Origin: JAUIAS01 sp030425395 | Lineage (GTDB): Bacteria; Pseudomonadota; Alphaproteobacteria; Rhodobacterales; Rhodobacteraceae | Assembly: GCA_043553855.1 (NCBI GenBank) | Contig: CP121336.1 | Coordinates: forward strand, 3,596,001-3,660,000 | Reading direction: 5' to 3' | DNA length: 64,000 nt | Shown: positions 33,899-42,052 of the stretch, in pieces | Numbering within the stretch: the first letter of the stretch is position 1 | How the letters are laid out: each line of letters starts with the position of its first letter | The notes under the pieces: generated by a model | Told to the model about the DNA's origin: nothing | What the model saw: only the letters and a program-made list of their open reading frames with translations | The model's database searches: none | Translations under genes and position numbers: made by a program

Positions 33899-35920
33899 CT
33901 ATTTTCCGAGCAGGGATTTGACCTTGTTTGCCGTGGCTTCGGCGGTGATGCCGAATTCATTGTAGAGAACGTCCGCGGGTGCGGATGCGCCGAAGCTGTC
34001 CATGCCAACGAAGCCCGCCTTTTCAGCGCGTCCGCGTTCCCCGCACAGCCATTGATCCCATCCGAAGCGTACACCGGCCTCAACGGCAACCCGCACCGGG
34101 CCTGCGGGCAGAACCCGCTTGCGGTAGGATGCATCCTGTTCGGCGAACAGTTCCCAGCAGGGCATGGAGACCACGCGTGTGCCGATGCCTTCGGCCTCGA
34201 GCAGGTCGCGGGCCGCGAGGGCAATGGACACTTCCGAACCGGTGGCCAACAGGATTGCCTGCCGTTTTGCGGTGGCTTCGCGCAGGATATATGCCCCTTG
34301 GGCCGTCAGATTGCGCGTCTTGTGTTCGGTGCGCACGGTTGGCACGCCCTGACGTGTCAAGGACAGGACCGACGGTGTCTGTTTGGCGGTCAGGGCCAAT
34401 TCCCAGGCTTCCGCAGTTTCGATCGTATCGGCCGGGCGGAACACCATTGTGTTTGGGGTGGCCCGCATCATGGCCACATGTTCCACCGGTTGGTGGGTGG
34501 GGCCGTCTTCGCCGAGGCCGATGCTGTCATGGGTCATCACGAAGACCGTCGGAATGCCCATCAGCGCGGCCAGACGCATGGAGGGGCGCGCATAGTCGGT
34601 AAAGCACATGAACGTGCCGCCATAGGGGCGCATGCCGCCGTGCAGTGCCATGCCGTTCATTGCCGCCGCCATACCGTGTTCGCGGATGCCCCAATGGACA
34701 TACCGCCCCTTGCGGTTTTCGGGCAGGAATATGCCCAGATCGGCGGTTTTGGTATTGTTCGACCCGGTCAGGTCTGCCGATCCACCGACGGTTTCCGGCA
34801 TCAGCGGGTTCACAACTTCGAGCACCTTTTCCGAACTGGCGCGGGTGGCCAGTTTGGGCTGGGTTTCGCTCATCTGTTTTTTGAGCGCGCGGATGGTTGC
34901 GGCAAGGCGTTTGGGCGCGTCCAGGGCGTAGGCGCGGGTGAACTGTTCGCGTTTTCCCTTGGACAGGGCCGCGAGGCGATCTTCCCATGCCGCGCGTTCG
35001 CTTGCCCCGCGTCGGCCAATCTCTTCCCATTGCGATTTCACATCGGCCGGGATTTCGAACGGGCCCCATGTCCAGCCATAGGCCGCCTTGGCGTCGGCAA
35101 GCTGGTCGGCGTCGGTCAGGGCGCCATGGCCCTTGGATGTGTCCTGCGCGGCATGGCCCAGTGCGATATGGGTCTTGCAGGCGATCATCGAGGGCTGAGG
35201 CGATTTCTTGGCCTCGGCGATGGCGGCGTCGATGGCGGCGGGGTCATGTCCGTCGATTTCCAGAACATGCCAGCCCGAGGATCGGAAGCGCGCCACCTGA
35301 TCGGTGCGATCGGCAATATCCACGGTGCCGTCGATGGTGATGTTGTTGTTGTCCCAAAGAACGATCAGGCGGCTCAGTTCGTGGCGGCCGGCAAGGCCGA
35401 TGGCTTCCTGGCTGATACCTTCCATCAGGCAGCCGTCACCGGCGATCACGTAGGTGAAGTGATCCACGATCTTGCGGCCATAGTGGGCGCGCTGCATTTC
35501 TTCGGCCATGGCAAAGCCGACGGCGTTGGCGATGCCTTGCCCCAGCGGCCCGGTGGTGGTTTCGATGCCTTTTGCGTGACCATACTCCGGATGGCCTGCG
35601 GTCTTGGCCCCCCATTGGCGGAAGTTCTTGACCTGCTCGAGGGTCATGTCTTCGTAGCCGGTCAGGTGCAGGAGGGAATAGAGCAGCATGGAGCCGTGGC
35701 CCGCCGAAAGGATGAAACGGTCGCGATCTGGCCAGTCCGGGGCGGCGGCGTCGAACTTGAGGTGCCGTTCGAACAGCACGGTGGCCACGTCGGCCATGCC
35801 CATGGGCATGCCGGAATGGCCGGAATTGGCTGCGGTCACGGCATCCAGCGTCAGCGTGCGGATGGCGGTGGCCTTGAGCCAATGGTCGGGGTTTGCGGTG
35901 CGCAGTGCGTTCAGATCCAC
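33899..35920 (-). CDS. tkt: transketolase
   Basis: Thiamine-diphosphate enzyme that transfers two-carbon units in the non-oxidative pentose phosphate pathway. The 673-residue chain shows AANSGHSGMPMGMADV at residues 30-45, GPLGQGIANAVGFA near 115-128, the cofactor motif GDGCLMEGISQEAIGLAGRH near 155-175 with WDNNNIT, and the middle-domain RPYGGTFMCFTDYARPSMRLAALM with THDSIGLGEDGPTHQP. Length and start MDLNALRTANPDHW are normal. It stands as a single minus-strand gene; the 249 bp upstream separate it from the divergent coiled-coil/zapA pair. Confidence 0.98.
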   Translation of the reverse strand: MDLNALRTANPDHWLKATAIRTLTLDAVTAANSGHSGMPMGMADVATVLFERHLKFDAAAPDWPDRDRFILSAGHGSMLLYSLLHLTGYEDMTLEQVKNFRQWGAKTAGHPEYGHAKGIETTTGPLGQGIANAVGFAMAEEMQRAHYGRKIVDHFTYVIAGDGCLMEGISQEAIGLAGRHELSRLIVLWDNNNITIDGTVDIADRTDQVARFRSSGWHVLEIDGHDPAAIDAAIAEAKKSPQPSMIACKTHIALGHAAQDTSKGHGALTDADQLADAKAAYGWTWGPFEIPADVKSQWEEIGRRGASERAAWEDRLAALSKGKREQFTRAYALDAPKRLAATIRALKKQMSETQPKLATRASSEKVLEVVNPLMPETVGGSADLTGSNNTKTADLGIFLPENRKGRYVHWGIREHGMAAAMNGMALHGGMRPYGGTFMCFTDYARPSMRLAALMGIPTVFVMTHDSIGLGEDGPTHQPVEHVAMMRATPNTMVFRPADTIETAEAWELALTAKQTPSVLSLTRQGVPTVRTEHKTRNLTAQGAYILREATAKRQAILLATGSEVSIALAARDLLEAEGIGTRVVSMPCWELFAEQDASYRKRVLPAGPVRVAVEAGVRFGWDQWLCGERGRAEKAGFVGMDSFGASAPADVLYNEFGITAEATANKVKSLLGK

Positions 35921-36169
35921 GGGGCAGGGTCCTCTGTCAGATGTGCTTGGCCGCCCACATACCAGCCGGGATCAGAATATCAAGCGCAAGCGCCCCGAAT
36001 GGGCGGGCAAGGGATGAACGGCGCGCTGCAAGTCCTTGAAAGGGAAGGGGGCGCAATTTATTCGGGGCTTGGGTAGAATACGAAAGACAGCGGGCATACA
36101 TGATTCGCAGCGGACAGCCCGCAACGACGCCGGATGAACACGGCACGGCAAAAGGCAAGGGATACGGGC

Positions 36170-36766
36170 ATGAGCCAGATAGACGAGTTGCAAAGTCGGA
36201 TAACGGTGGCGCTGGAAAAGATCGGGACGGGGCTCGATGCGGTGAGCAAGGCCGCCGAGGACCGAGGACGCCTTGAGGCGCAATCGGATATCGAGACCAA
36301 GGTTCACGAAGCGGCGGAACAGGCCGCCGCCGATGCGCGTGCCGAGATGCCGGTCGCGGATCCCGAGGAAATCGCGAGGCTGCGCACCGAACTGGAGGAA
36401 GAACGGCTTGCCAATGCGCAGCTCGAAGCGCGGGTCAAGACGCTGAAGGACAAGCTGGCGTCACAGCAGGCCCCGCAGGAAACCGCGCAGCCGGTCGATC
36501 TGCCAGAAGCCCTGGCGCGGCTGGATCAGGATCTTGCGCGGTTGCGCACGGCCAACGAAAAACTGAGCGAAAGCAACGCAGCCCTGCGAGACGCGAATGC
36601 GGAAGGCGTCGGCGAGCCGCATTTGATCAACAGTGCGATGTTGGCTGAGTTGGAGGCGCTGCGTGCGCTCAGGGCGAGCGAGGCCTCTGAGGCCAGTTCG
36701 ATCATGGAACAATTGGTGCCTCTGCTGAACACCGCCCGAAACCTGCCGGAAGGGGAGGATGCCTGA
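36170..36766 (+). CDS. coiled-coil protein upstream of zapA (ZauP-like)
   Basis: A 198-residue, almost wholly helical protein with heptad-like Leu/Ala/Glu spacing (strongest at residues 70-110 and 130-150) and no membrane segment. Its stop overlaps the zapA start (TGATG), so the two are translated together. In Caulobacter the coiled-coil protein ZauP is encoded directly upstream of zapA and works with ZapA to organise FtsZ. Position and architecture match, so this is a probable ZauP counterpart; sequence identity has not been tested. The ATG at 36170 has AAGG at 36157-36160; an ATG at 36134 is an alternative. Confidence 0.7.
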   Translation: MSQIDELQSRITVALEKIGTGLDAVSKAAEDRGRLEAQSDIETKVHEAAEQAAADARAEMPVADPEEIARLRTELEEERLANAQLEARVKTLKDKLASQQAPQETAQPVDLPEALARLDQDLARLRTANEKLSESNAALRDANAEGVGEPHLINSAMLAELEALRALRASEASEASSIMEQLVPLLNTARNLPEGEDA

Positions 36767-37161
36767 TGCCAGAAGTCACGATCAAGATCGGGGGCCGTAA
36801 TTTCGAGGTCGCGTGTCAGGAAGGCGAAGAGGAGTTCCTTCATAGCGCCGCGCGGATGCTCGATGACGAGGCGCAGGTGCTGTCCGACCAGATCGGGCGG
36901 ATGCCCGAAGCGCGGATGTTGTTGATGGCTGGGCTTCTGCTGGCGGACAAGACCGCGGCGGTGGAAGACCGGATCGGGACGGTTGAGGCCGAATTGCAAG
37001 CCGCGCGTGCTGAAATCGAAATGCTGCGCAACGCGCCGCAGCCGGAACCGGAACGGGTGGAAGTGCCGGTGATCCCGGCCAGCGTTACAGAAACGCTCGC
37101 CGAATTGGCAGCGCGCGCGGAGGCTCTTGCCGCGGAAGTCGAGGACCGGGCAAAGTCGTAA
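36766..37161 (+). CDS. zapA: cell division protein ZapA
   Basis: ZapA binds FtsZ and promotes bundling of Z-ring filaments at mid-cell. The 131-residue protein begins PEVTIKIGGRNFEVACQEGEE, the globular ZapA head, and continues with AARMLDDEAQ and RMLLMAGLLLADKTAAVEDRI, the start of the coiled-coil stalk, ending in an Ala/Glu-rich helix. It overlaps its upstream partner by one base. A hairpin that reuses a repeat unit terminates it. The region after zapA was examined for a 6S RNA, which lies there in some bacteria, but none was seen. Confidence 0.92.
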   Translation: MPEVTIKIGGRNFEVACQEGEEEFLHSAARMLDDEAQVLSDQIGRMPEARMLLMAGLLLADKTAAVEDRIGTVEAELQAARAEIEMLRNAPQPEPERVEVPVIPASVTETLAELAARAEALAAEVEDRAKS

Positions 37162-37213
37162 ATCTGCCGAGATCAATTCAGCGGAGCCGCGCTGTGCGCG
37201 GCAGATTTTTTTG
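37161..37213 (+). terminator. terminator after zapA, built on a repeat unit
   Basis: AATCTGCCG (37161-37169, overlapping the stop codon) pairs with CGGCAGATT (37199-37207), followed by T runs to 37212. Inside lies GCCGCGC/GCGCGGC with loop TGT (37186-37202), a degenerate hairpin-repeat unit whose right arm competes for the outer stem. Confidence 0.65.
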
Positions 37214-37313
37214 TTTTGCGCCGTGCTTCGCGCGTCGGACTCTTTTCGTTTTGCGCCGTGCTTCGCACGTCGCGGTGCCTCCGGCGGGGGTATTGTGAAC
37301 GAGAAAGAAACAG
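37183..37313 (+). repeat. composite hairpin repeat, copy 5 with three units
   Basis: Hairpin units begin at about 37183 (degenerate, part of the zapA terminator), 37218 and 37253 (35-bp period), with GCGCCGTGCTTCGC cores. Then come the conserved GGTGCCTCCGGCGGGGGTAT block and GTGAACGAGAAAGAAAC. It is the main content of the 323-bp gap between zapA and grx, together with the terminator at 37377-37410. Confidence 0.88.
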
Positions 37314-37376
37314 AAGCCTGTTGAGGTCGATGGCTTCGGTTTGCCTATCCTCAAGACATTCCGCAGGATGTGTAAC

Positions 37377-37410
37377 AAAAAAAACGGGGGGCCGCGCCCC
37401 CCGTTTTTTT
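37377..37410. terminator. bidirectional terminator after the grx gene
   Basis: A8 then CGGGGGGC (37385-37392), loop CGC, GCCCCCCG (37396-37403), then T7. The stem is perfect and has A/T runs on both sides, so it can end transcripts in both directions: the purL-bolA-grx series from the right and zapA read-through from the left. Confidence 0.93.
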
Positions 37411-37484
37411 AATTCGCGAATGTCTTATGGAAAACAGACGGCCTTCCATGAGGCTGCGGTGGTCTTGGTCGCCGCAGCGGGAAA

Positions 37485-37847
37485 TCAGGCGTTGGCTTCC
37501 CGGATCTTTTCGGCGGCGTCCTTGTCGTAGGCCACGCCCTTGCTGTCGAGCAACTGATCGAGTTCGCCTGACAGGGTCATTTCGGTGATGATGTCGCAAC
37601 CGCCAACGAATTCACCTTTGACATATAGTTGTGGAATCGTCGGCCAGTCGGAGAAATCCTTGATCCCCTGACGCAGGTCTTCATCCGCCAACACGTTCAC
37701 ATCGGCGAAATCTATGCCCATGTAGTTCAACACCCCCGCCACGCGGCTGGAAAAACCACATTGCGGCATGGTCTTGTTGCCTTTCATGTAAAGAACAACA
37801 TCGTTTGTACTGATCGTTTCCTGAATGCGCGTTGCGGCATCTGTCAT
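37485..37847 (-). CDS. grxD: monothiol glutaredoxin, Grx4 (CGFS) type
   Basis: A 120-residue monothiol glutaredoxin that binds a 2Fe-2S cluster with glutathione and passes it on, often with BolA. The signature KGNKTMPQCGFSSRV (CGFS at about residues 30-33), WPTIPQLYVKGEFVGGCDII and the C-terminal helix are normal. The ATG at 37847 overlaps the previous gene by 4 bp and has a Shine-Dalgarno-like AAGGAG just upstream. bolA is two genes upstream in the same operon, matching the known Grx4-BolA partnership. Confidence 0.96.
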   Translation of the reverse strand: MTDAATRIQETISTNDVVLYMKGNKTMPQCGFSSRVAGVLNYMGIDFADVNVLADEDLRQGIKDFSDWPTIPQLYVKGEFVGGCDIITEMTLSGELDQLLDSKGVAYDKDAAEKIREANA

Positions 37848-38089
37848 TTCTGTTTCTCCTTGGGGACGAAGCGTTTGGCATATTCTTGCGGGTCGCGAGG
37901 AACCCTGTAGGATGTTGAGTGGCCGCCACCGCCGCCACCCGAGGAATAGTTGCTTTCTATGATGTGGTCGCCGCTTCCGGGCAAGCTGCCACGCGCGCGG
38001 CCCGGATCGCGGCGCAGGGCCAGCCCGCCCGCGATTACCGCCACCAGAAAGATGGCAAAGGACAGCAAGCCGATCACCACCCAATCCAT
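37844..38089 (-). CDS. Gly-rich single-span membrane protein between bolA and grx
   Basis: An 81-residue protein with one N-terminal membrane helix (residues 3-24), then a basic linker with RRDPGRARG, a Ser/Gly run (YSSGGGGGG) and a charged C terminus ending DPQEYAKRFVPKEKQK. No known domain is recognised. It starts 4 bp after bolA and overlaps grx by 4 bp, so it is an integral part of the operon. Conservation at this locus in other Rhodobacteraceae would indicate a role with BolA/Grx; that is not testable here. Confidence 0.7.
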   Translation of the reverse strand: MDWVVIGLLSFAIFLVAVIAGGLALRRDPGRARGSLPGSGDHIIESNYSSGGGGGGHSTSYRVPRDPQEYAKRFVPKEKQK

Positions 38090-38093
38090 CGGC

Positions 38094-38330
38094 CTAGTCC
38101 GGGGCGCGCGTTGTCAGCGCCAGCGCGTGCAATTCCCCGTTGGGGCCCGATATCTTGTCCTTGAGTGCTGCCATCACCGCACGTTGCTGCTGCACCCGGT
38201 TGAGGCCCCGAAAGCTTGCGTCTTCCACCATTGCGGAAAAATGCCGCCCATCGTCGCCTTCCACGATGACCTTGGCTTGTGGAAAGGCTGTGCGGATCAA
38301 TGCCTCGATTTCGTGGGCCTGTAGTGCCAT
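38094..38330 (-). CDS. bolA: BolA family protein
   Basis: A 78-residue BolA-like protein that pairs with monothiol glutaredoxins on a shared 2Fe-2S cluster. It shows the class II helix-turn-helix-like region: IRTAFPQAKVIVEGDDGRHFSAMVED, with the His-Phe pair, and RGLNRVQQQRAVMAALKDKI, whose R-x-Q-R-h is the family signature. It lies 71 bp downstream of purL on the minus strand and 4 bp before the next gene. Confidence 0.95.
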   Translation of the reverse strand: MALQAHEIEALIRTAFPQAKVIVEGDDGRHFSAMVEDASFRGLNRVQQQRAVMAALKDKISGPNGELHALALTTRAPD

Positions 38331-38401
38331 TGACGTTTCCTCATCACAATTTCATCAAGATGTAGGCCGGGCAAGGGTCCGGCGCAAGTCGTGCATCGGA
38401 C

Positions 38402-40561
38402 TTAGGCCACCGCGGTCGCAAAGCTATTGCGATAGAGCGCCGACAATTCCGCCAGCGGCGCTTCGCTGCTGCCGAACCGCACTGTATCTCCGGTAAATCG
38501 ACCAACGCTCTGGATTGTGACCCCGGCAGCACCCGCGGCAATCATCAGAGCCTCGGCCTGATCAAAGTTGCAGGCAATCAGATAGCGCGCCTGATCTTCG
38601 CCAAACAGGGTTTCCATATCACTGGCTTCGAGGGTGACACCGACGCCTGCCGCTTCGGCCAGTTCAAACGCGGCCAGGGCCAGACCGCCGTCCGACAGGT
38701 CGATGCAGGCGCGCACATAGGCCCGATTGGCGCGAATGAATTCTCCGTTGCGCCGTTCCGCTTCGAGGTCAACCAAGGGCGCGTCGCCTTCTTCGCGGCC
38801 AAACACTTCGGCCAGGATGGCCGATTGCCCAAGATGCCCCGTGGTTTCGCCGACCACCAAGGCAACATGCCCGTCGCGCACATCGAACCCGATGATGTCT
38901 TCGGCTGTTTCGATCAGACCAACCGCCCCGATCGTCGGGGTCGGCAGAATGCCTTGCCCGTCGGTTTCATTATACAGCGACACGTTGCCCGAAACGATGG
39001 GCATGCCCAACGCGGTGCAGGCGGCCCCGATGCCTTGGATCGCTCCGACGAACTGGCCCATGATTTCGGGCTTTTCGGGATTGCCAAAGTTCAGGTTGTC
39101 GGTGCTGGCCAGCGGCGTAGCCCCGACGGCGGTCAGGTTGCGATAGGCCTCGGCCACGGCTTGCTTGCCGCCCTCGACGGGGTTGGCGCGCACATAGCGG
39201 GGTGTCACATCCGAGGTGAAGGCCAACGCCTTGTCGGTGCCATGCACCCGCACGATGCCTGCGCCAGCACCCGGAACCCGTGCGCTGTCGCCCATGACCA
39301 TGGTATCATATTGTTCATAGACCCATTGCTTGGCCGCATAATTTGGCGACGACAACAAGGCGCGCAGCCCATCCACGGGGTCAACCTGCGGAACTTCGCC
39401 CAAGGGCTCTGCCGCAGGCGTGGGTTCCCATGGGCGGTCGTATTCGGGGGCTTCGGACGATAGCTTGGACAGGGGCAGATCGGCCTTGACCTCACCGCGA
39501 TGCAGGATCAGGAACCGATCCTCCGGGATGGTTTCGCCCACAATAGCAAAGTCGAGATCCCACTTGTCGAAAACCGCCTTTGCCTCGGCCTCTTTTTCCG
39601 GGCGCAGCACCATGAGCATGCGCTCCTGGCTTTCCGACAACATCATCTCATAGGCCGTCATCGCATTCTCGCGGCACGGAACGCGGTCCAGTTCAAGCTT
39701 GATGCCAAGCCCGCCCTTGTCGCCCATTTCAACCGCCGAACAGGTCAATCCGGCAGCCCCCATGTCCTGAATGGAAATCACCGCACCAGTCTGCATCAGC
39801 TCGAGGCAGGCTTCCATCAAACGTTTTTCCGTGAACGGATCGCCGACCTGAACGGTGGGGCGCTTTTCTTCAATGGTGTCGTCGAACTCGGCGCTGGCCA
39901 TCGTGGCACCGCCAACCCCGTCGCGCCCCGTCTTGGCCCCAAGATACACCACCGGCATGCCGACGCCGGACGCTGCGGAATAGAAGATCCCGTCGGCATC
40001 GGCCAATCCGGCCGCAAAGGCGTTCACAAGGCAATTGCCATTGTAAGCTGCGTGGAACCGCACCTCGCCGCCGACGCAAGGCACGCCAAAGCAATTGCCA
40101 TAGCCGCCAACACCGGCAACCACGCCATTGACCAACTGCCGCGTCTTGGGGTGGGACGGCTCGCCAAAACTCAGCGCGTTCATCGACGCAATCGGGCGCG
40201 CACCCATTGTAAAGACATCGCGCAAAATGCCACCAACACCCGTGGCGGCCCCCTGGTATGGCTCGATATAAGATGGGTGGTTGTGGCTCTCCATCTTGAA
40301 CACGACGGCCTGACCATCGCCAATATCGACAACACCCGCGTTTTCTCCGGGCCCGCAAATCACCTGTGGGCCTTCGGTTGGCAGCGTGCGCAACCATTTC
40401 TTTGAGGACTTGTAGGAACAATGTTCGTTCCACATCGCCGAAAAGATCCCCAATTCGGTAAATGACGGCTCGCGTCCGATGATTTGCAGAATACGTTCAT
40501 ATTCATCGGAGCTCAGTCCGTGGGATTCAATCAGATCAGGCGTGATGGCGGGTTCTTGCAT
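38402..40561 (-). CDS. purL: phosphoribosylformylglycinamidine synthase II
   Basis: PurL is the large subunit of the FGAM synthase complex with PurS and PurQ in purine synthesis. The 719-residue length marks the small, three-subunit form. Hallmarks are FSAMWNEHCSYKSSKKWLRTLPT near residues 40-60, KMESHNHPS with the ATP-binding site, GAATGVGGILRDVFTMGARPIA, IQDMGAAGLTCS, and DLSDGGLALAAFELAE near the C terminus. The ATG at 40561 begins MQEPAITPDLI; the longer frame is an artefact of the hairpin repeat upstream. GGACG upstream is a weak ribosome site. bolA, a membrane protein gene and grx follow. Confidence 0.97.
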   Translation of the reverse strand: MQEPAITPDLIESHGLSSDEYERILQIIGREPSFTELGIFSAMWNEHCSYKSSKKWLRTLPTEGPQVICGPGENAGVVDIGDGQAVVFKMESHNHPSYIEPYQGAATGVGGILRDVFTMGARPIASMNALSFGEPSHPKTRQLVNGVVAGVGGYGNCFGVPCVGGEVRFHAAYNGNCLVNAFAAGLADADGIFYSAASGVGMPVVYLGAKTGRDGVGGATMASAEFDDTIEEKRPTVQVGDPFTEKRLMEACLELMQTGAVISIQDMGAAGLTCSAVEMGDKGGLGIKLELDRVPCRENAMTAYEMMLSESQERMLMVLRPEKEAEAKAVFDKWDLDFAIVGETIPEDRFLILHRGEVKADLPLSKLSSEAPEYDRPWEPTPAAEPLGEVPQVDPVDGLRALLSSPNYAAKQWVYEQYDTMVMGDSARVPGAGAGIVRVHGTDKALAFTSDVTPRYVRANPVEGGKQAVAEAYRNLTAVGATPLASTDNLNFGNPEKPEIMGQFVGAIQGIGAACTALGMPIVSGNVSLYNETDGQGILPTPTIGAVGLIETAEDIIGFDVRDGHVALVVGETTGHLGQSAILAEVFGREEGDAPLVDLEAERRNGEFIRANRAYVRACIDLSDGGLALAAFELAEAAGVGVTLEASDMETLFGEDQARYLIACNFDQAEALMIAAGAAGVTIQSVGRFTGDTVRFGSSEAPLAELSALYRNSFATAVA

Positions 40562-40738
40562 CGGGAACGTCCTTTCAGGGCCTCGCGTCACGCGCGTATC
40601 TATTGCAACTGCGCAGCGGGGAAAAGCCCCCGTAGTGCACCGCTTGATCCGGGCAGTACGGTTTGCCGCGGGCACAAGGGGCTGCTGCCCTCCGTATCCC
40701 CCGTGATAATGACAACACCCGGAAAACAGGGCCGCGCC

Positions 40739-40830
40739 GCTTCTTTCTCGTTTCCAATACCCCCGCCGGAGGCACCCGCGGCGCGCGCAGCGCGGCGCCA
40801 ATCAAAAAAGAATGCCGCGCAGAGCGCGGC
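40739..40830 (-). repeat. composite hairpin repeat, copy 6
   Basis: Reverse orientation: a GCTTCTTTCTCGTTTCC tail, the conserved ATACCCCCGCCGGAGGCAC block, a unit with GCGCGCAGCGCGGCGC, an AT-rich spacer AATCAAAAAAGAAT, and a perfect hairpin GCCGCGC-AGA-GCGCGGC (40814-40830). Confidence 0.85.
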
Positions 40831-40877
40831 TCCGCCGGATTACTGCAAACAAACCCACGCTGAAACTGCGGACCGCC

Positions 40878-40961
40878 AAAAAAAAGGCCGAGCACTAAGC
40901 TCGGCCGAAGTCCAACAGGGAGGTATGAAGATGATGCGCAGGTGTGCGCTCCAACCTTCGA
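40878..40961 (-). ncRNA. candidate small RNA with CCTCCC single-stranded motif
   Basis: Read on the minus strand, about 84 nt: a first stem-loop GAAG ... CTTC (plus positions 40959-40927) containing GCGCA-CACC-TGCGC; an unpaired stretch with ACCTCCCT (40924-40917) that could pair with Shine-Dalgarno sequences; and a terminator GGCCGAGC-TTAGT-GCTCGGCC followed by T8 (40906-40878). TTGTCC-N17-TAAATG upstream could be its promoter. The two-hairpin layout with an exposed CCTCCC resembles the alphaproteobacterial suhB/mmgR (alpha-r8) small RNAs as I recall them; the assignment is an inference. It could also be the 3' end of the LysR transcript. Confidence 0.5.
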
Positions 40962-40966
40962 GTGCT

Positions 40967-40995
40967 CATTTAGGTGGCAAAGTTGAGTCGGACAA
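40967..40995 (-). promoter_or_regulatory. predicted promoter of the small-RNA candidate
   Basis: Minus strand: TTGTCC (40995-40990), 17-bp spacer, TAAATG (40972-40967). This places the start near 40960, one base from the first stem. The -10 match is only moderate. Confidence 0.35.
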
Positions 40996-41046
40996 GGGGG
41001 ACAATGCCGCAATTGCAGCATGGCCGTTATGCGCAACGTGCATGAC

Positions 41047-41952
41047 TTAGAGTTTTGCCAGTTCTTTCATTTGTTTGCGGTGCGTGATGATTTCGTCCTG
41101 AACGAAATCCCGGAACGCGCTAATGCGTTTTGACTGCCGCAATTCTTCCGGATAGGCGAGAAACACCGGAACTTCGGCGGATTCCACCTCCGGCAGCACT
41201 CGGATCAACTGCGGAAAGTCCTGCACCACATAGTCGGGTAGAACGCCGATTCCGAGGTTGTTCAGAACCGCTTGCAACACGCCGAAATAGTTGTTCACCG
41301 TCAGCGTCGATTGCAGATCGTGGGTCATCAGTTGCTGGACCAGCATCGCGCCGGCCCCGACCTGTGCTGTAGACGGGCTTTGGCACACAAGCCGGTGCCC
41401 GGTGATATCCTCGATCTTTTCGGGGGCACCCAACCTGTCAAGATATTCGCGCGACGCGTAAAGGCACATGCGCACCGACATCAGCCGTTTGCGGATCAGA
41501 TCGGCCTGGCTCGGCTCCTTCATGCGGATTGCAACATCTGCCTCGCGCATGGGCAGATCCAGCACCCGTTCCTCAAGCATCAGGTCGATTTTCAGATCTG
41601 GATATTTCTCGTAAAGCTTCGTCAATCGCGGTGCCAGCCAGAGCGACCCAAAGCCGAACGTGGTCGTAACCCGCAGTTCTCCAAAGACTTCTTCTTCGCT
41701 GTCGCGAATCCGCGCCGATGCTGTATCCAGCCGTTTCGTCATCGCCTGTGTGGCGTCGAACAGCAATTCACCCTGTTCGGTCAGAATCAGCCCCCGTGCG
41801 TGGCGATGAAACAGGGTGGCATTCAGGCTTTCTTCCAAGGCCCTGATTTGGCGACTGACCGCGGATTGTGACAGGTTCAGCTTGTCCCCGGCGTGGGTCA
41901 GGCTGCCCGCATCCGCGACCGCGTGGAAGATTCTGAGCTTGTCCCAATCCAT
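41047..41952 (-). CDS. LysR family regulator divergent from the second ferredoxin oxidoreductase
   Basis: A 301-residue LysR-type regulator with the DNA-binding domain in residues 1-62 (DKLRIFHAVADAGSLTHAGDKLNLSQSAVSRQIRALE) and an effector domain beginning GELRVTTTFGFGSLWLAPRL. The start MDWDKLRIFH is standard for the family. The oxidoreductase gene at 42121 is divergent, 168 bp away, with a T-N11-A inverted repeat between them, so it is the probable regulator and may respond to an aromatic or branched 2-oxoacid. Confidence 0.93.
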   Translation of the reverse strand: MDWDKLRIFHAVADAGSLTHAGDKLNLSQSAVSRQIRALEESLNATLFHRHARGLILTEQGELLFDATQAMTKRLDTASARIRDSEEEVFGELRVTTTFGFGSLWLAPRLTKLYEKYPDLKIDLMLEERVLDLPMREADVAIRMKEPSQADLIRKRLMSVRMCLYASREYLDRLGAPEKIEDITGHRLVCQSPSTAQVGAGAMLVQQLMTHDLQSTLTVNNYFGVLQAVLNNLGIGVLPDYVVQDFPQLIRVLPEVESAEVPVFLAYPEELRQSKRISAFRDFVQDEIITHRKQMKELAKL

Positions 41953-42052
41953 GTCATATCTCTCGGTTTTGTGATAAACAGATAGGCCATTTGCGCGGGG
42001 AATTCAGCAGGGAAACCCCATCTTATTTGAAAAACTGAGGTTTTCGCTTTTA

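Larger units (their letters stand above)
40562..41046. other. 485-bp intergenic region with repeat copy 6 and a small-RNA candidate
   Basis: No supported protein gene. From left to right: about 175 bp that should hold the purL promoter, the composite repeat (40739-40830), a minus-strand terminator and small-RNA candidate (40878-40961), its predicted promoter, then 50 bp to the LysR stop. A 39-codon plus-strand frame at 40930 was considered and rejected. Confidence 0.6.

Noticed and set aside
33722..36076. 784-residue open frame on the plus strand opposite transketolase
   Set aside because: It is antisense to tkt, has no recognisable domain, and its start is made of the hairpin repeat; long shadow frames are expected at this GC content.
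37162..37484. 6S RNA downstream of zapA
   Set aside because: The gap is occupied by hairpin repeats and two terminators; no long bulged stem of about 150-180 nt typical of 6S RNA was found.
30370..40863. Short peptides such as RCLRRGYCERERN recurring in several open frames
   Set aside because: They are translations of the dispersed intergenic repeat, not a protein family.
40930..41050. 39-codon plus-strand frame preceded by GGAGG
   Set aside because: No recognisable protein features, and the same bases are better explained as a minus-strand small RNA with a terminator.
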